This document shows positions 34,886-44,281 of a DNA stretch of 58,519 bases, piece after piece. The position numbers were made by a program, and so were the translations under genes. The notes under the pieces were generated by a model. That model ran no database searches. It had not been told where the DNA came from and saw only the letters and a program-made list of their open reading frames with translations. Positions within the stretch are counted from its first letter, which is position 1, and every line of letters starts with the position of its first letter. This stretch comes from Comamonadaceae bacterium (GTDB lineage Bacteria > Pseudomonadota > Gammaproteobacteria > Burkholderiales > Burkholderiaceae_C): NCBI GenBank assembly GCA_947478725.1, contig CANJWZ010000026.1:1-58519 (forward strand), written 5' to 3'.

Positions 34886-35644
34886 TTGACTGAGGCGCCA
34901 CACCGCTCTGAGTACGGTCCCGTGCTGGGCGTGACGGTACCACAAGCCAACACCACGGTTGAGCCTGAAATGCAGGCCCTGCTGGGCGCGCACCATACGC
35001 TGCTGACGGCGCGCATGGTTTGCCAATCTGCTGATTCCCGTGAGCGTCTGCTGAACTACTTGGACACGCTGGGCGAGACCGCCGCTCAGTTTGATGTTGC
35101 GCCGTTACAAGCGCTGGGCTTTGCCTGTACCGGCTCCAGCTACTTGGTGGGCGCAGCTCAAGAGGCCGAGCGCCTGGCCGCGTTGACCACAGCACGCGGC
35201 TATCCGGTGCTGTCGGCAGCGCAATCCATCTTGCAGGCCTTGCGCGCCCTGGGCGCACGGCGCATCGCGCTGCTGTCGCCCTACCCAAGCTGGTTGTCTG
35301 AAGCGGGTTTGGCTTACTGGAAAGCAGCAGGGCTGACCGTGACAGCCAAAGCGGGTTTGCCCACAGAGCTGCTGGACACACGCAACATTTACAAGCTGAC
35401 GACTCCTGCTGTGCAAAGCCTGCTTGCCGCGCTGGACACCACCGGCTGCGATGCGGTGCTGATGAGTGGCACCGGTATGCCGAGCTTGCGCACAATGGCT
35501 GAGCACCGTTTGCCCATTCCCGTGGTGTCGTCCAATCTGTGTCTGGCCTGGGCCATGCAATGTGCTGTGCAGCCCGACCGTTCGGGCGCGGCTTTGCTGA
35601 GCGACATGTTGGCCCCGAATGCCGATTGGCGACGCCGCCTATGA
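34886..35644 (+). CDS. Maleate isomerase/arylmalonate decarboxylase-superfamily protein
   Basis: A 252-residue Asp/Glu-racemase-fold protein of the maleate isomerase branch. The first-domain motif FACTGSSY holds Cys81. The second-domain motif reads SGTGMPSL (194-201), where maleate isomerases have a second catalytic cysteine. With one cysteine it may act as a decarboxylase or a modified isomerase. The start is TTG directly after the lyase stop (no gap). Its codon use, rich in CTG, is unlike the TTG-rich genes before it, so it may belong to the ancestral chromosome. It converges with the monooxygenase gene. Confidence 0.78.
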   Translation: MTEAPHRSEYGPVLGVTVPQANTTVEPEMQALLGAHHTLLTARMVCQSADSRERLLNYLDTLGETAAQFDVAPLQALGFACTGSSYLVGAAQEAERLAALTTARGYPVLSAAQSILQALRALGARRIALLSPYPSWLSEAGLAYWKAAGLTVTAKAGLPTELLDTRNIYKLTTPAVQSLLAALDTTGCDAVLMSGTGMPSLRTMAEHRLPIPVVSSNLCLAWAMQCAVQPDRSGAALLSDMLAPNADWRRRL

Positions 35645-35646
35645 CC

Positions 35647-36858
35647 TCACGCCACGCTGGCTGCTTGCCGCAAGCCCTCGATCATCGAGGTGCGCAGCAA
35701 ATGCGCACGCAGGGCGGCGGGGTCTTGCGCGATGGCTTGCAGCTTGCGCAGTGCAGCCAGGCGCAGCGTGGGGTCACGCTCGCGCATGCGGCTGCGGTTG
35801 GCATCGGCCTGCTTGAGGATTTGGTCGAGCGCAATCGGGCGGCGCTGGCGCTCGTACAGTCTGAGCAAGTCGGCCGACTCGCCATTGACAACGCGTACCA
35901 GCTTGGCGGCCAGATTGAGCGCGTCATGCACTCCGCCATTCATGCCCATGCCGCCAGCTGGGCTGTTCAGGTGCGCCGCATCCCCCGCCAGCCAGACGCG
36001 GCCAGCGCCGTAGCTGGAGGCCATGCGCTGGTGCACGCGATAGGGGCGCGCCTCAAACACCCGGTAGGCCTCAGGGCCAGGCACGATGGCTTGCAGCGCA
36101 GCTTCAATGGCTTCAGGTTGGAGCGAATCTTCAATCGGCCTGGCCTCGTCCGGGTAAATCGACACGCGCCAGCGCCCCGGCACCTTGAGCAAACTGAAAT
36201 TACCCGCACCTGCCTGCCAGCAGTAAGTGACATTCGACAAGTCGGGCAAGTGCTGGTCAAACGGAAAGTCGGTGGTCGCAAGGATGGTGGTCTCTGGATA
36301 GGTATCGCCATCAAAAGCAATGCCGAGCGATTTGCGCACCGCGCTACGTGCGCCGTCAGCCCCTATCAGCCAGCCACCCCGCACCGTACTGGCGCCTTCC
36401 GCCGTATTGACTTGCAGCGTCACGGCATCATCGCTTTGCGTCACCGCTTCAATGCTGGCGTTAAAACTGATTTGCGCACGCGGGTAGTCGGCCAGCCGGG
36501 CCAGCAAGGCGCGCGACAGTTTGAACTGTTCGCATTGCAGCCGATAGGGATGAGCCGTTGCATCGGCCAGCACCGACAGATCAAACCGCGCATGCTCGCC
36601 ACTCGGGTGCATGCGCACCTGCCAGTGCGGGCACACCAGCCCCTGCGCGACCAAAGTGGGCGTGATGCCGTACTTGTCCAGCATGTCAAGCGTAGGTGGG
36701 TGAAAAGTCGACGCGCGCAGGTCTTGGGCAATGCCATCAGCTGCCTCAAACACATGCACGCTGATGCCTGCATCGGCCAGCGCCAGCGCCGCTACCAACC
36801 CAACCGGGCCAGCACCGGCTATCAATACCTGAGCAGAAAATTTGAGAGGTTTTGTCAT
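35647..36858 (-). CDS. FAD-dependent aromatic monooxygenase
   Basis: A 403-residue class A flavin monooxygenase (UbiH/p-hydroxybenzoate hydroxylase type) with GAGPVG (15-20), the DG motif GADGARSAVR and the second FAD motif GDAAHLNSPAGGMGMNGG. It hydroxylates an aromatic ring using NAD(P)H and oxygen. The start ATG 36856-36858 overlaps the start codon of the divergent Bug receptor gene. No Shine-Dalgarno precedes it, and an upstream ATG at 36912 would add 18 unconserved residues and cannot be excluded. Confidence 0.9.
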   Translation of the reverse strand: MTKPLKFSAQVLIAGAGPVGLVAALALADAGISVHVFEAADGIAQDLRASTFHPPTLDMLDKYGITPTLVAQGLVCPHWQVRMHPSGEHARFDLSVLADATAHPYRLQCEQFKLSRALLARLADYPRAQISFNASIEAVTQSDDAVTLQVNTAEGASTVRGGWLIGADGARSAVRKSLGIAFDGDTYPETTILATTDFPFDQHLPDLSNVTYCWQAGAGNFSLLKVPGRWRVSIYPDEARPIEDSLQPEAIEAALQAIVPGPEAYRVFEARPYRVHQRMASSYGAGRVWLAGDAAHLNSPAGGMGMNGGVHDALNLAAKLVRVVNGESADLLRLYERQRRPIALDQILKQADANRSRMRERDPTLRLAALRKLQAIAQDPAALRAHLLRTSMIEGLRQAASVA

Positions 36859-37837
36859 GGTTAAACAGTTTACGCGCCGGCAATTGTTGCAGTGCTTGCC
36901 TGCCTCAGGCATGACAGCGTTAACGACAAGCCTGGCCCAAACCTATCCGGCGCGCAGTATCAAACTCATCGTGCCTTTTCCGCCGGGCGGTTCGACCGAC
37001 GTGGTGGCGCGTTTGCTGGCGCAGCGCCTGGGCGATGCGCTCAAGCAGCCAGTCGTGGTTGAAAACAAACCCGGCGTCGGCTCGGTGCTGGGCACTGACT
37101 TTGTGGCCAAGGCCGCGCCCGACGGCTACACACTGGTGATGGCGGCCAATTCGTCCATTGCGCCCGGGCCGCTGATGCGCAGCACCATGCCGTATGACCC
37201 GATCAAAGATTTTGTGCACATTGCCTTGGTGGGCAGTTTTCCGAACGGCTTCATGGTGCGGGCTGACCACCCGGCCAAAACCATGCAAGAGTTTTTGGCG
37301 CTGGCCAGAGCCAAACCAGGCAGCATCAACTACGCGTCGGCGGGTATCGGCACGTCTGGCTTTTTAAGCGGTGAGCTGCTCAAGCAAAGCGCGCAAATCA
37401 ACATGGTTCATATCCCCTACAAAGGCTCTGGCCCAGCGATCAACGATTTGCTCGGTGGCCAGCTGGATGCGCTGTTTGAAGGGCTGGTGACCGCCACCGG
37501 TTACGCCAAAAGCGGCAAGCTGCGCCTGCTGGCCGTCACCAGTGAGCGCCGAGTGAAATCGTTTCCTGATGCGCCCACGCTCAGTGAAGTGGTGCCTGGC
37601 GTGTCGGGGGCAGCCTGGTTTGGCATTTCAGCCCCAGCCAAAACGCCAGCCGCCATCGTTGAACGACTTCAAACTGAAGTGCAAGCGGCCGTGCAATCAC
37701 CCGACATGCAAACGCGTTTGACGGATCTGGGCATGACACCGCTGGCCTATGGCTCCCTTGACTACCTGGGCTTTATCAACAATGAGAACCGCAAATGGTC
37801 ACCTGTGATCAAAACCAGCAATATCAAAATTGAATAA
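36857..37837 (+). CDS. Bug/TctC-type periplasmic solute-binding protein
   Basis: A 326-residue receptor of the tripartite tricarboxylate transporter family, with a twin-arginine-like signal (FTRRQLLQCLPASGMTA) and the Bug signature YPARSIKLIVPFPPGGSTD. It captures a carboxylate or aromatic acid in the periplasm. There are no TctA/TctB membrane genes near it, so it is one of the orphan Bug receptors typical of Burkholderiales. It has a GAGAGG ribosome site 7 nt before ATG 36857, located inside the divergent monooxygenase gene. Confidence 0.92.
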   Translation: MVKQFTRRQLLQCLPASGMTALTTSLAQTYPARSIKLIVPFPPGGSTDVVARLLAQRLGDALKQPVVVENKPGVGSVLGTDFVAKAAPDGYTLVMAANSSIAPGPLMRSTMPYDPIKDFVHIALVGSFPNGFMVRADHPAKTMQEFLALARAKPGSINYASAGIGTSGFLSGELLKQSAQINMVHIPYKGSGPAINDLLGGQLDALFEGLVTATGYAKSGKLRLLAVTSERRVKSFPDAPTLSEVVPGVSGAAWFGISAPAKTPAAIVERLQTEVQAAVQSPDMQTRLTDLGMTPLAYGSLDYLGFINNENRKWSPVIKTSNIKIE

Positions 37838-37846
37838 GAAGCAGTG

Positions 37847-37924
37847 ATGCCCGAACTAAAAATTGACCCCGCCACGCTTTACCGTAGCGCCTTTAACACC
37901 ATTATCACTCAGGCAGATTTCTGA
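37847..37924 (+). pseudogene. 25-codon frame after the Bug gene, probable gene remnant
   Basis: It begins MPELKIDPATLYRSAFNT and stops after QADF. It looks like the opening of a longer soluble protein that was lost, but I cannot name it. The sequence after the stop is AT-rich and holds a GCTATATTAAAAATAGC dyad (37971-37988) that may be another degenerate dispersed repeat. A real micropeptide cannot be excluded. Confidence 0.3.
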
Positions 37925-37999
37925 ATCTGTCCATAAAAACCGCTGCAGCCCAATAAATTTCAGGTCTAGTTGCTATATTAAAAATAGCTCCCAAACAAA

Positions 38000-39334
38000 C
38001 TACCCGATCAACTTCGGCAGCCAGGTGGCAATGGCAGGAATCCAGAACACCGCAGCGAGCAGTATCAAACTCATCACAACGTAGGGCACGACCGCTACAA
38101 AGATGTGAGCCATGGTGACAGACGGTGGTGCCACGCCTCGCATGGTCATCAAGAGCAAACCGTGCGGTGGCAGCAGCAAACCGAGTTGCATGCAAATCAA
38201 AAACATCACGCCAAACCAGACCGGGTCAATGCCCAGCGCCTGAACGATCGGCATGAAAATGGGCAATGTGATCATCATCATGCTGACCTGATCGACAAAA
38301 ATACCCAGAAAAATAAGTATCAGCATCATGCCCACCACAATCATGGCGGTTGACCAGCCTTGCCCGGTGATGAGCTGCACCAGCCCATTGCTGGCCCCGG
38401 AAAAAGACAAGATTTGGGCGAAGGTGGTAGCGCCCAGAATGATGAACAAAATCATGCCCGAGATGCCCGCTGTCCCCTTGAGCGCCTTGACGGTGGCATC
38501 CACCGTCAATACCCGGTAGGCAAGGGCCAACAACATGGTGGCAAAAGCGCCCAGTGCCGCACATTCAGTAGGTGTGGCCCAGCCTGCGGCCAGCGCGCCC
38601 ACCACCACACCAAAAATCGACAGCGTTGGCAGCACGTAGCCAAAGAACAGGCTCCAGCGCGCCCAGCCTTTGTATTGCACGGCGTCGTCTTTATCGATCG
38701 GCGCAAGTTGTGGGCTGATGCTGACGCGAATCACAATCCACAACACAAAGGCGACCGACAAAATAACGCCTGGCACCACACCACCAATCAGTAATTTAGA
38801 AATCGAAATGCCTGACAGCGAACCGAGCAATACCGTCAGTGCCGAGGGCGGAATCAGCATGTCAACTGCGCCAATCGCCATGATGGGGCCGGTCGCCAGC
38901 GTAGGGTGGTAGCCGCGTGCCAGCATGATGGGCAGCATCAGCGAACCCAGCATGGCGGTAGTGGCAATGGTGGAGCCAGATATGGCTGAAAACACCGTGC
39001 CCGCCACCACGGCCACAACCGCAAGCCTGCCCGGTATGCGGTGGATCAGTCGCTCCACACCTTCAATCACCTTGAGTGCCAAGCCGGTATGAAAAAGAAT
39101 TTCACCCATCAACACAAATAGTGGAATCGGCGTGAGCGAAAACGCAGTGACTGACGACACACTGCTGCGCGTCAGCTGCATCAGGCCGGGCTCTCCGCCC
39201 ATGTAAAGCCAGGCACCCAGGATATTGATGGTGATGAATGTCAGCGCCACCGGCATGCCAATAAACAGCAGCACCGTCGAGCCGCCCAGCATCAGCCAGG
39301 CGGCCAAGGCCCACCCGCTCATCCACTCACTCAT
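38000..39334 (-). CDS. TRAP transporter large permease (DctM type)
   Basis: A 444-residue membrane protein with about twelve helices. Marks of the DctM family are IPLFVLMGEILFHTG, FSAISGSTIATTAMLG, PSALTVLLGSLSGIS and a GIFVDQVSMMMITLPI segment. It uses sodium or proton gradients to import an organic acid delivered by the DctP receptor. It overlaps the small permease gene by 4 bp and is the last gene of the long minus-strand cluster. Confidence 0.93.
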   Translation of the reverse strand: MSEWMSGWALAAWLMLGGSTVLLFIGMPVALTFITINILGAWLYMGGEPGLMQLTRSSVSSVTAFSLTPIPLFVLMGEILFHTGLALKVIEGVERLIHRIPGRLAVVAVVAGTVFSAISGSTIATTAMLGSLMLPIMLARGYHPTLATGPIMAIGAVDMLIPPSALTVLLGSLSGISISKLLIGGVVPGVILSVAFVLWIVIRVSISPQLAPIDKDDAVQYKGWARWSLFFGYVLPTLSIFGVVVGALAAGWATPTECAALGAFATMLLALAYRVLTVDATVKALKGTAGISGMILFIILGATTFAQILSFSGASNGLVQLITGQGWSTAMIVVGMMLILIFLGIFVDQVSMMMITLPIFMPIVQALGIDPVWFGVMFLICMQLGLLLPPHGLLLMTMRGVAPPSVTMAHIFVAVVPYVVMSLILLAAVFWIPAIATWLPKLIG

Positions 39335-39870
39335 GCCGCGCTCACAGCATCGTTACGCGGGCCACGCACACCGGTTTGCAGCCGGTGCATGCGAAACAAC
39401 ATTTCAATCGACAGCAATACAAACACGACCGGTAGCGGCGCCAGCGCCCACCACTCGGGTGTCACCAGCGTTTTGATATTGACCGCGCCGGACTGGTAGC
39501 TGGACCATGCGGCCTGCGTGCCGTACCACGCAATCACCACGCAACAGACCAGCCCGATCAGGTCGCCCAGCCACTCGAGCGTCCAGGCCAATCGAGGCGG
39601 TATCGCTTGCAACACGATGTCAACCCGGATGTGCTGCCCCTGCCGCAGCAGCCAGGGTGCCACACACATGGTGATGAGGTAGAGCATCAGTTCAGACACC
39701 TCGGTACTCCAGGCCAGCCCGCGCGGCGTGCCAGGCAGTGGCACGTTGCGCAAGAAAACATCGCCCACAATCACCAGCATCATGGCCATCAAAATGGCGC
39801 AACCCAGCAGCGACAACGCTGACAGGAAGCGGCCATAGGCATTAGACAGACTATCGACTGGGCCCGTCAC
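39331..39870 (-). CDS. TRAP transporter small permease (DctQ type)
   Basis: A 179-residue protein with four transmembrane helices and the DctQ core (GDVFLRNVPLPGTPRG, then the segment APWLLRQGQHIRVDIV). It is the small membrane subunit that contacts the receptor and the large permease. It overlaps the large permease by 4 bp and follows the receptor gene by 6 bp, so the order is receptor, small, large. Confidence 0.92.
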   Translation of the reverse strand: MTGPVDSLSNAYGRFLSALSLLGCAILMAMMLVIVGDVFLRNVPLPGTPRGLAWSTEVSELMLYLITMCVAPWLLRQGQHIRVDIVLQAIPPRLAWTLEWLGDLIGLVCCVVIAWYGTQAAWSSYQSGAVNIKTLVTPEWWALAPLPVVFVLLSIEMLFRMHRLQTGVRGPRNDAVSAA

Positions 39871-39876
39871 TGGATA

Positions 39877-40857
<981 letters not shown>

Positions 40858-40917
40858 TTAAAAATGCAGTTAACGAAAAAATTGCAAAAAATAAAACTGC
40901 TGAAATGCACAACCCAA

Positions 40918-41646
40918 TCACAAGCCTAAATACCGCGTCCACAGGCTGCGGTCAGCGTCCAGCTCTTTAGATGTCCCAGTCCAAACCGCCCGCCCTTTTT
41001 CAATAATGACGTGACGATCAGCAATGTCAATCAGGCGATGCACGTACTTGTCGATCACCAACATGGCGTGGCCCGCATTTTGCAATGTGCGCAGCACGCC
41101 CCAAACCTCTTCGCGCACCAGAGGTGCCAAGCCTTCTGTGGCTTCATCCAGAATCAGCAATTGCGGGTTGGTGACCAGTGCTCGGGCAATCGCCAGCATT
41201 TGCTGCTCCCCGCCAGAAAGCTGATTGCCCATGTGGGTACGGCGTTCTGCCAGGCGAGGGAACAGATCCAGCACACGCTGCGGGGTCCAGGTTTTCAGGC
41301 CTTCTTTGCCCGGGCGGCAAAAAGTGCTCAAGTGCTCCTGCACGCTCAGATTGCCAAACACTTGCCGCCCTTCGGGTACCAGCGCAATGCCCTGAAGCGC
41401 GATGCGGTTGGGCGGCAGACCGGTGATGGGTAAGCCGCTAAATTGAACCTGCCCTTGGGTCGGCTTGATCAGTCCCATGACAGAGCGCACCAGGGTGGTT
41501 TTACCCATGCCATTTCGACCCAACACGCCCAATATTTCGCCCGGCTTGATATGCAGGTCAACACCAAACAGAACCTGGCTCAAGCCATAACCTGAATGCA
41601 AACCCTGCACACCCAGCAGCTCCGTATGGTTTTGTGAATCAGTCAT
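40918..41646 (-). CDS. ABC transporter ATP-binding protein, LivF-like (second importer)
   Basis: A 242-residue ATPase with Walker A LGRNGMGKTTL, signature QLSGGEQQMLAIARALV and Walker B LLILDEATEGLAP. It is the fifth component of the second branched-chain-type importer. It overlaps livG by 4 bp. The encoded protein differs clearly from the LivF at 26698, so the two importers are not a recent duplication. Confidence 0.92.
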   Translation of the reverse strand: MTDSQNHTELLGVQGLHSGYGLSQVLFGVDLHIKPGEILGVLGRNGMGKTTLVRSVMGLIKPTQGQVQFSGLPITGLPPNRIALQGIALVPEGRQVFGNLSVQEHLSTFCRPGKEGLKTWTPQRVLDLFPRLAERRTHMGNQLSGGEQQMLAIARALVTNPQLLILDEATEGLAPLVREEVWGVLRTLQNAGHAMLVIDKYVHRLIDIADRHVIIEKGRAVWTGTSKELDADRSLWTRYLGL

Positions 41647-42395
41647 TGCGCCGCACCCAAATAGGCTGCTGTGACAGCTGGGTTTGCCCGCACGTCGGCT
41701 GGCTTGCCACTGGCAACAATACGGCCACTGACCAGCACCGAAACAGTATCGGCCAAACGGAAAACAGCTTCAACATCGTGCTCGATCAACAGCACTGAAA
41801 AGTCGCGCCGCAGGCTGTCAATCAGCTGCGTCATGGCTTCAGACTCTTGCAGGCCCATGCCCGCCAGGGGTTCATCCAGCAGCACCAGCTTAGGCTTACC
41901 CGCCAACGCCATGCCGACTTCCAAGGCGCGCTGCTCACCGTGCGAGAGCTGTTCAATACGCCAATGGTGTTTGTCGGCCAAACCCAAACGTACCAGAATA
42001 GCCATGGCGCGGTCCTGCAAATCGACATCCTGCTTGACCGGCCGCCAAGCTGAAAACACTTGTCCCAAGGACGCTTGTATGGCCAGCGCCAAGTTGTCCA
42101 AGACAGACATGCTTTTGAACAAGCGGGTGATTTGAAACGACCGAACCAGCCCACGCCTCGCCCGCAGATGCGTCGCCATGCGGGTGATGTCTGTGCCATC
42201 AAAATGCACCGAGCCACTGTCACTTGGCACTTGCCCGGCCAATTGCGCCACCAGGGTTGTTTTGCCTGCACCGTTAGGACCAATGAGTGCGTGGATTTCG
42301 CCTTGCGCAATTTGCAGGTCAACTTGGTCGGTAGCGACCACACCGCCAAAGCGTTTGTTCAGCCTGCGAACGTCAAGCAACACAGTGCTGCTCAT
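41643..42395 (-). CDS. ABC transporter ATP-binding protein, LivG-like (second importer)
   Basis: A 250-residue ATPase with Walker A GPNGAGKTT, a QLSHGEQRALEVGMAL signature and Walker B LVLLDEPLAGMG. I use ATG 42393-42395 (MSSTVLLDVRRLNKRFGG), in a 4-bp overlap with livM. The longer frame only covers livM. It energises the second importer with LivF. Confidence 0.92.
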   Translation of the reverse strand: MSSTVLLDVRRLNKRFGGVVATDQVDLQIAQGEIHALIGPNGAGKTTLVAQLAGQVPSDSGSVHFDGTDITRMATHLRARRGLVRSFQITRLFKSMSVLDNLALAIQASLGQVFSAWRPVKQDVDLQDRAMAILVRLGLADKHHWRIEQLSHGEQRALEVGMALAGKPKLVLLDEPLAGMGLQESEAMTQLIDSLRRDFSVLLIEHDVEAVFRLADTVSVLVSGRIVASGKPADVRANPAVTAAYLGAAQ

Positions 42396-43339
42396 AGACG
42401 CGCTCGCCACTGCGCCAACGATGCCGACATGCCTGCCAGCCCATTTCGCGCAAACAACACCACAGCCAGCAATACCCAGCCCATCCAAAACTCAAAGTAC
42501 GGTGTGTAAGCCGACAGCACCTCTTGCAGCAGCAGCAAGGCAACGGCACCCAACACACCGCCCCACAAGGTACCCACACCCCCCAAAATAACCATCACCA
42601 TCAATGTGGCTGACTGTGTCCAGTAAAGCACGTTCGGGCTGACATAGCCTTGCAGGTTGACGCTGAGGCCACCAGCGATGCCGCAGACCACACCTGCGAC
42701 AACGAAGATAACCAGCTTGCAGGCAAATGTAGGCAAGCCCAGTGCTTCAGCACGGACCTCGTCGTCGCGCAGTGCTTGCACCGCTCGTCCAAAACGCGAA
42801 GCTGTAAAGCGATGCAGAAAAAACAGCACCCCTGCAAGCAGCGCCAGTGCCACGTAGTAAAGGGTAGCGGGCTCCTGCAAGCTCATCCCGCCCGGCAAAA
42901 GCGAACGAACTTTGACGGTCAAGCCCTCGTCGCCGCCGTAGCCTTTGACGGAATTGGCCAGATAAAACAGCATTTGCGCAAATGCCAGCGTGATCATGAT
43001 GAAGTAAACGCCCCGCGTACGCAAGGAAATGGCACCGATCAGCAAAGCCATGACACCAGTCACCAACCCAATGACCAGCAAATGCAAGCCCGCAGATTGC
43101 ACACCTTCACTCAGCAAAATACCTGTGCTGTAAGCACCCAAGCCAAAAAACGCCGCATGCCCCAGAGAAATCATGCCGCCATAGCCGATCAACAAATTCA
43201 AACTGGTCGCAGCGATGGCGTACACCACCATGCGGCTGACAACGCTTAAATAAAAATCAACGCCTGCCGCTTGCAAAGCCCATGGCAAAGTCAGCGCCAT
43301 GACCAAACATGCAAAAGCTGCGATGTGTTTGAGCCTCAT
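42392..43339 (-). CDS. Branched-chain-type ABC permease, LivM-like (second importer)
   Basis: A 315-residue membrane protein with the LivM core (GMISLGHAAFFGLGAYS, and RAEALGLPTFACKLVIFV). The start ATG 43337-43339 (MRLKHIAAF) overlaps the livH stop by one base (TAATG). A longer frame would overlap livH strongly. It forms the channel with LivH. Confidence 0.92.
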   Translation of the reverse strand: MRLKHIAAFACLVMALTLPWALQAAGVDFYLSVVSRMVVYAIAATSLNLLIGYGGMISLGHAAFFGLGAYSTGILLSEGVQSAGLHLLVIGLVTGVMALLIGAISLRTRGVYFIMITLAFAQMLFYLANSVKGYGGDEGLTVKVRSLLPGGMSLQEPATLYYVALALLAGVLFFLHRFTASRFGRAVQALRDDEVRAEALGLPTFACKLVIFVVAGVVCGIAGGLSVNLQGYVSPNVLYWTQSATLMVMVILGGVGTLWGGVLGAVALLLLQEVLSAYTPYFEFWMGWVLLAVVLFARNGLAGMSASLAQWRARL

Positions 43340-44256
43340 TAACTGCGCACCGGAAACAGGCCCTGTGGGCGAAAAACCAGCATCGCCGCCATCAGCACAT
43401 AAACCGAAATTGAAGCCAGCGCAGGTCCGGCGGCACTGGCCCATTGCGGGGGTAATGCCTCGCGCAAGGCTTGCTGCAACAGCGTACGCCCCAGTGTGTC
43501 TACAACACCCACCAGCAATGCGCCTACAAGCGCGCCCCTGATGGAGCCAATGCCGCCAATCACAATCACGACAAAAGCAAGAATCAGGATGTTTTCACCC
43601 ATGCCCACCTGCACGGCCAGCAAGGGACCCAGCAAACTGCCCGCCACTGCGCAAAGCGCTGCCCCGATGCCAAACACCAGCGTGAAAAGCTGAGTGACAT
43701 TGATGCCCATGACGGTGCTCATTTCGCGGTTCGATGCGCCCGCACGCACCAGAGCGCCCATGCGCGTTTTTTGCACCAGCACATACATCAGCAGCGCCAC
43801 CACCAAACCCACAGCGATCAGGAGCAAACGCCATGACGAATACATCAAACCCGGCAGTATTTCAATGGGCCCGCTCAGTGCTTGCGGTGTAGACAGCGGC
43901 AAGTCATTGCCGAAAATCATTTTGGTACCATCGTTGATGATCAATATCAAAGCGAAAGTAGCCAGCACCTGGGACAAATGATCGCGTGCATACAAAGTGC
44001 GCAGGACAGTTGCCTCCAGCAACATGCCGAACAGCGCGGTCAGCACAATCGCACCAAACACGCCCAGCAAAAAAGAGCCGCTCCAATGGACCAGCCAGGC
44101 AGCCAAAAACGCGCCCACCATATACAGCGAACCATGCGCCAGGTTGATCATGTCCATCACGCCGAAAACCAGCGTTAACCCCGCCGCCAGCAAGAACAGC
44201 ATCAGCCCAAGCTGCAGGCCGTTCAAGGCCTGCTCAATGAGAAAAAGGCCGCTCAT
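43339..44256 (-). CDS. Branched-chain-type ABC permease, LivH-like (second importer)
   Basis: A 305-residue membrane protein with the LivH signature LTLVFGVMDMINLAHGSLYM near the N-terminus and about eight helices. It pairs with the LivM-like protein. It follows the receptor gene by 25 bp. Unlike the first importer, no hairpin separates receptor and permease genes here. Confidence 0.92.
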   Translation of the reverse strand: MSGLFLIEQALNGLQLGLMLFLLAAGLTLVFGVMDMINLAHGSLYMVGAFLAAWLVHWSGSFLLGVFGAIVLTALFGMLLEATVLRTLYARDHLSQVLATFALILIINDGTKMIFGNDLPLSTPQALSGPIEILPGLMYSSWRLLLIAVGLVVALLMYVLVQKTRMGALVRAGASNREMSTVMGINVTQLFTLVFGIGAALCAVAGSLLGPLLAVQVGMGENILILAFVVIVIGGIGSIRGALVGALLVGVVDTLGRTLLQQALREALPPQWASAAGPALASISVYVLMAAMLVFRPQGLFPVRS

Positions 44257-44281
44257 TCAGTCAGGGGCTGCGTCGGCTGCA

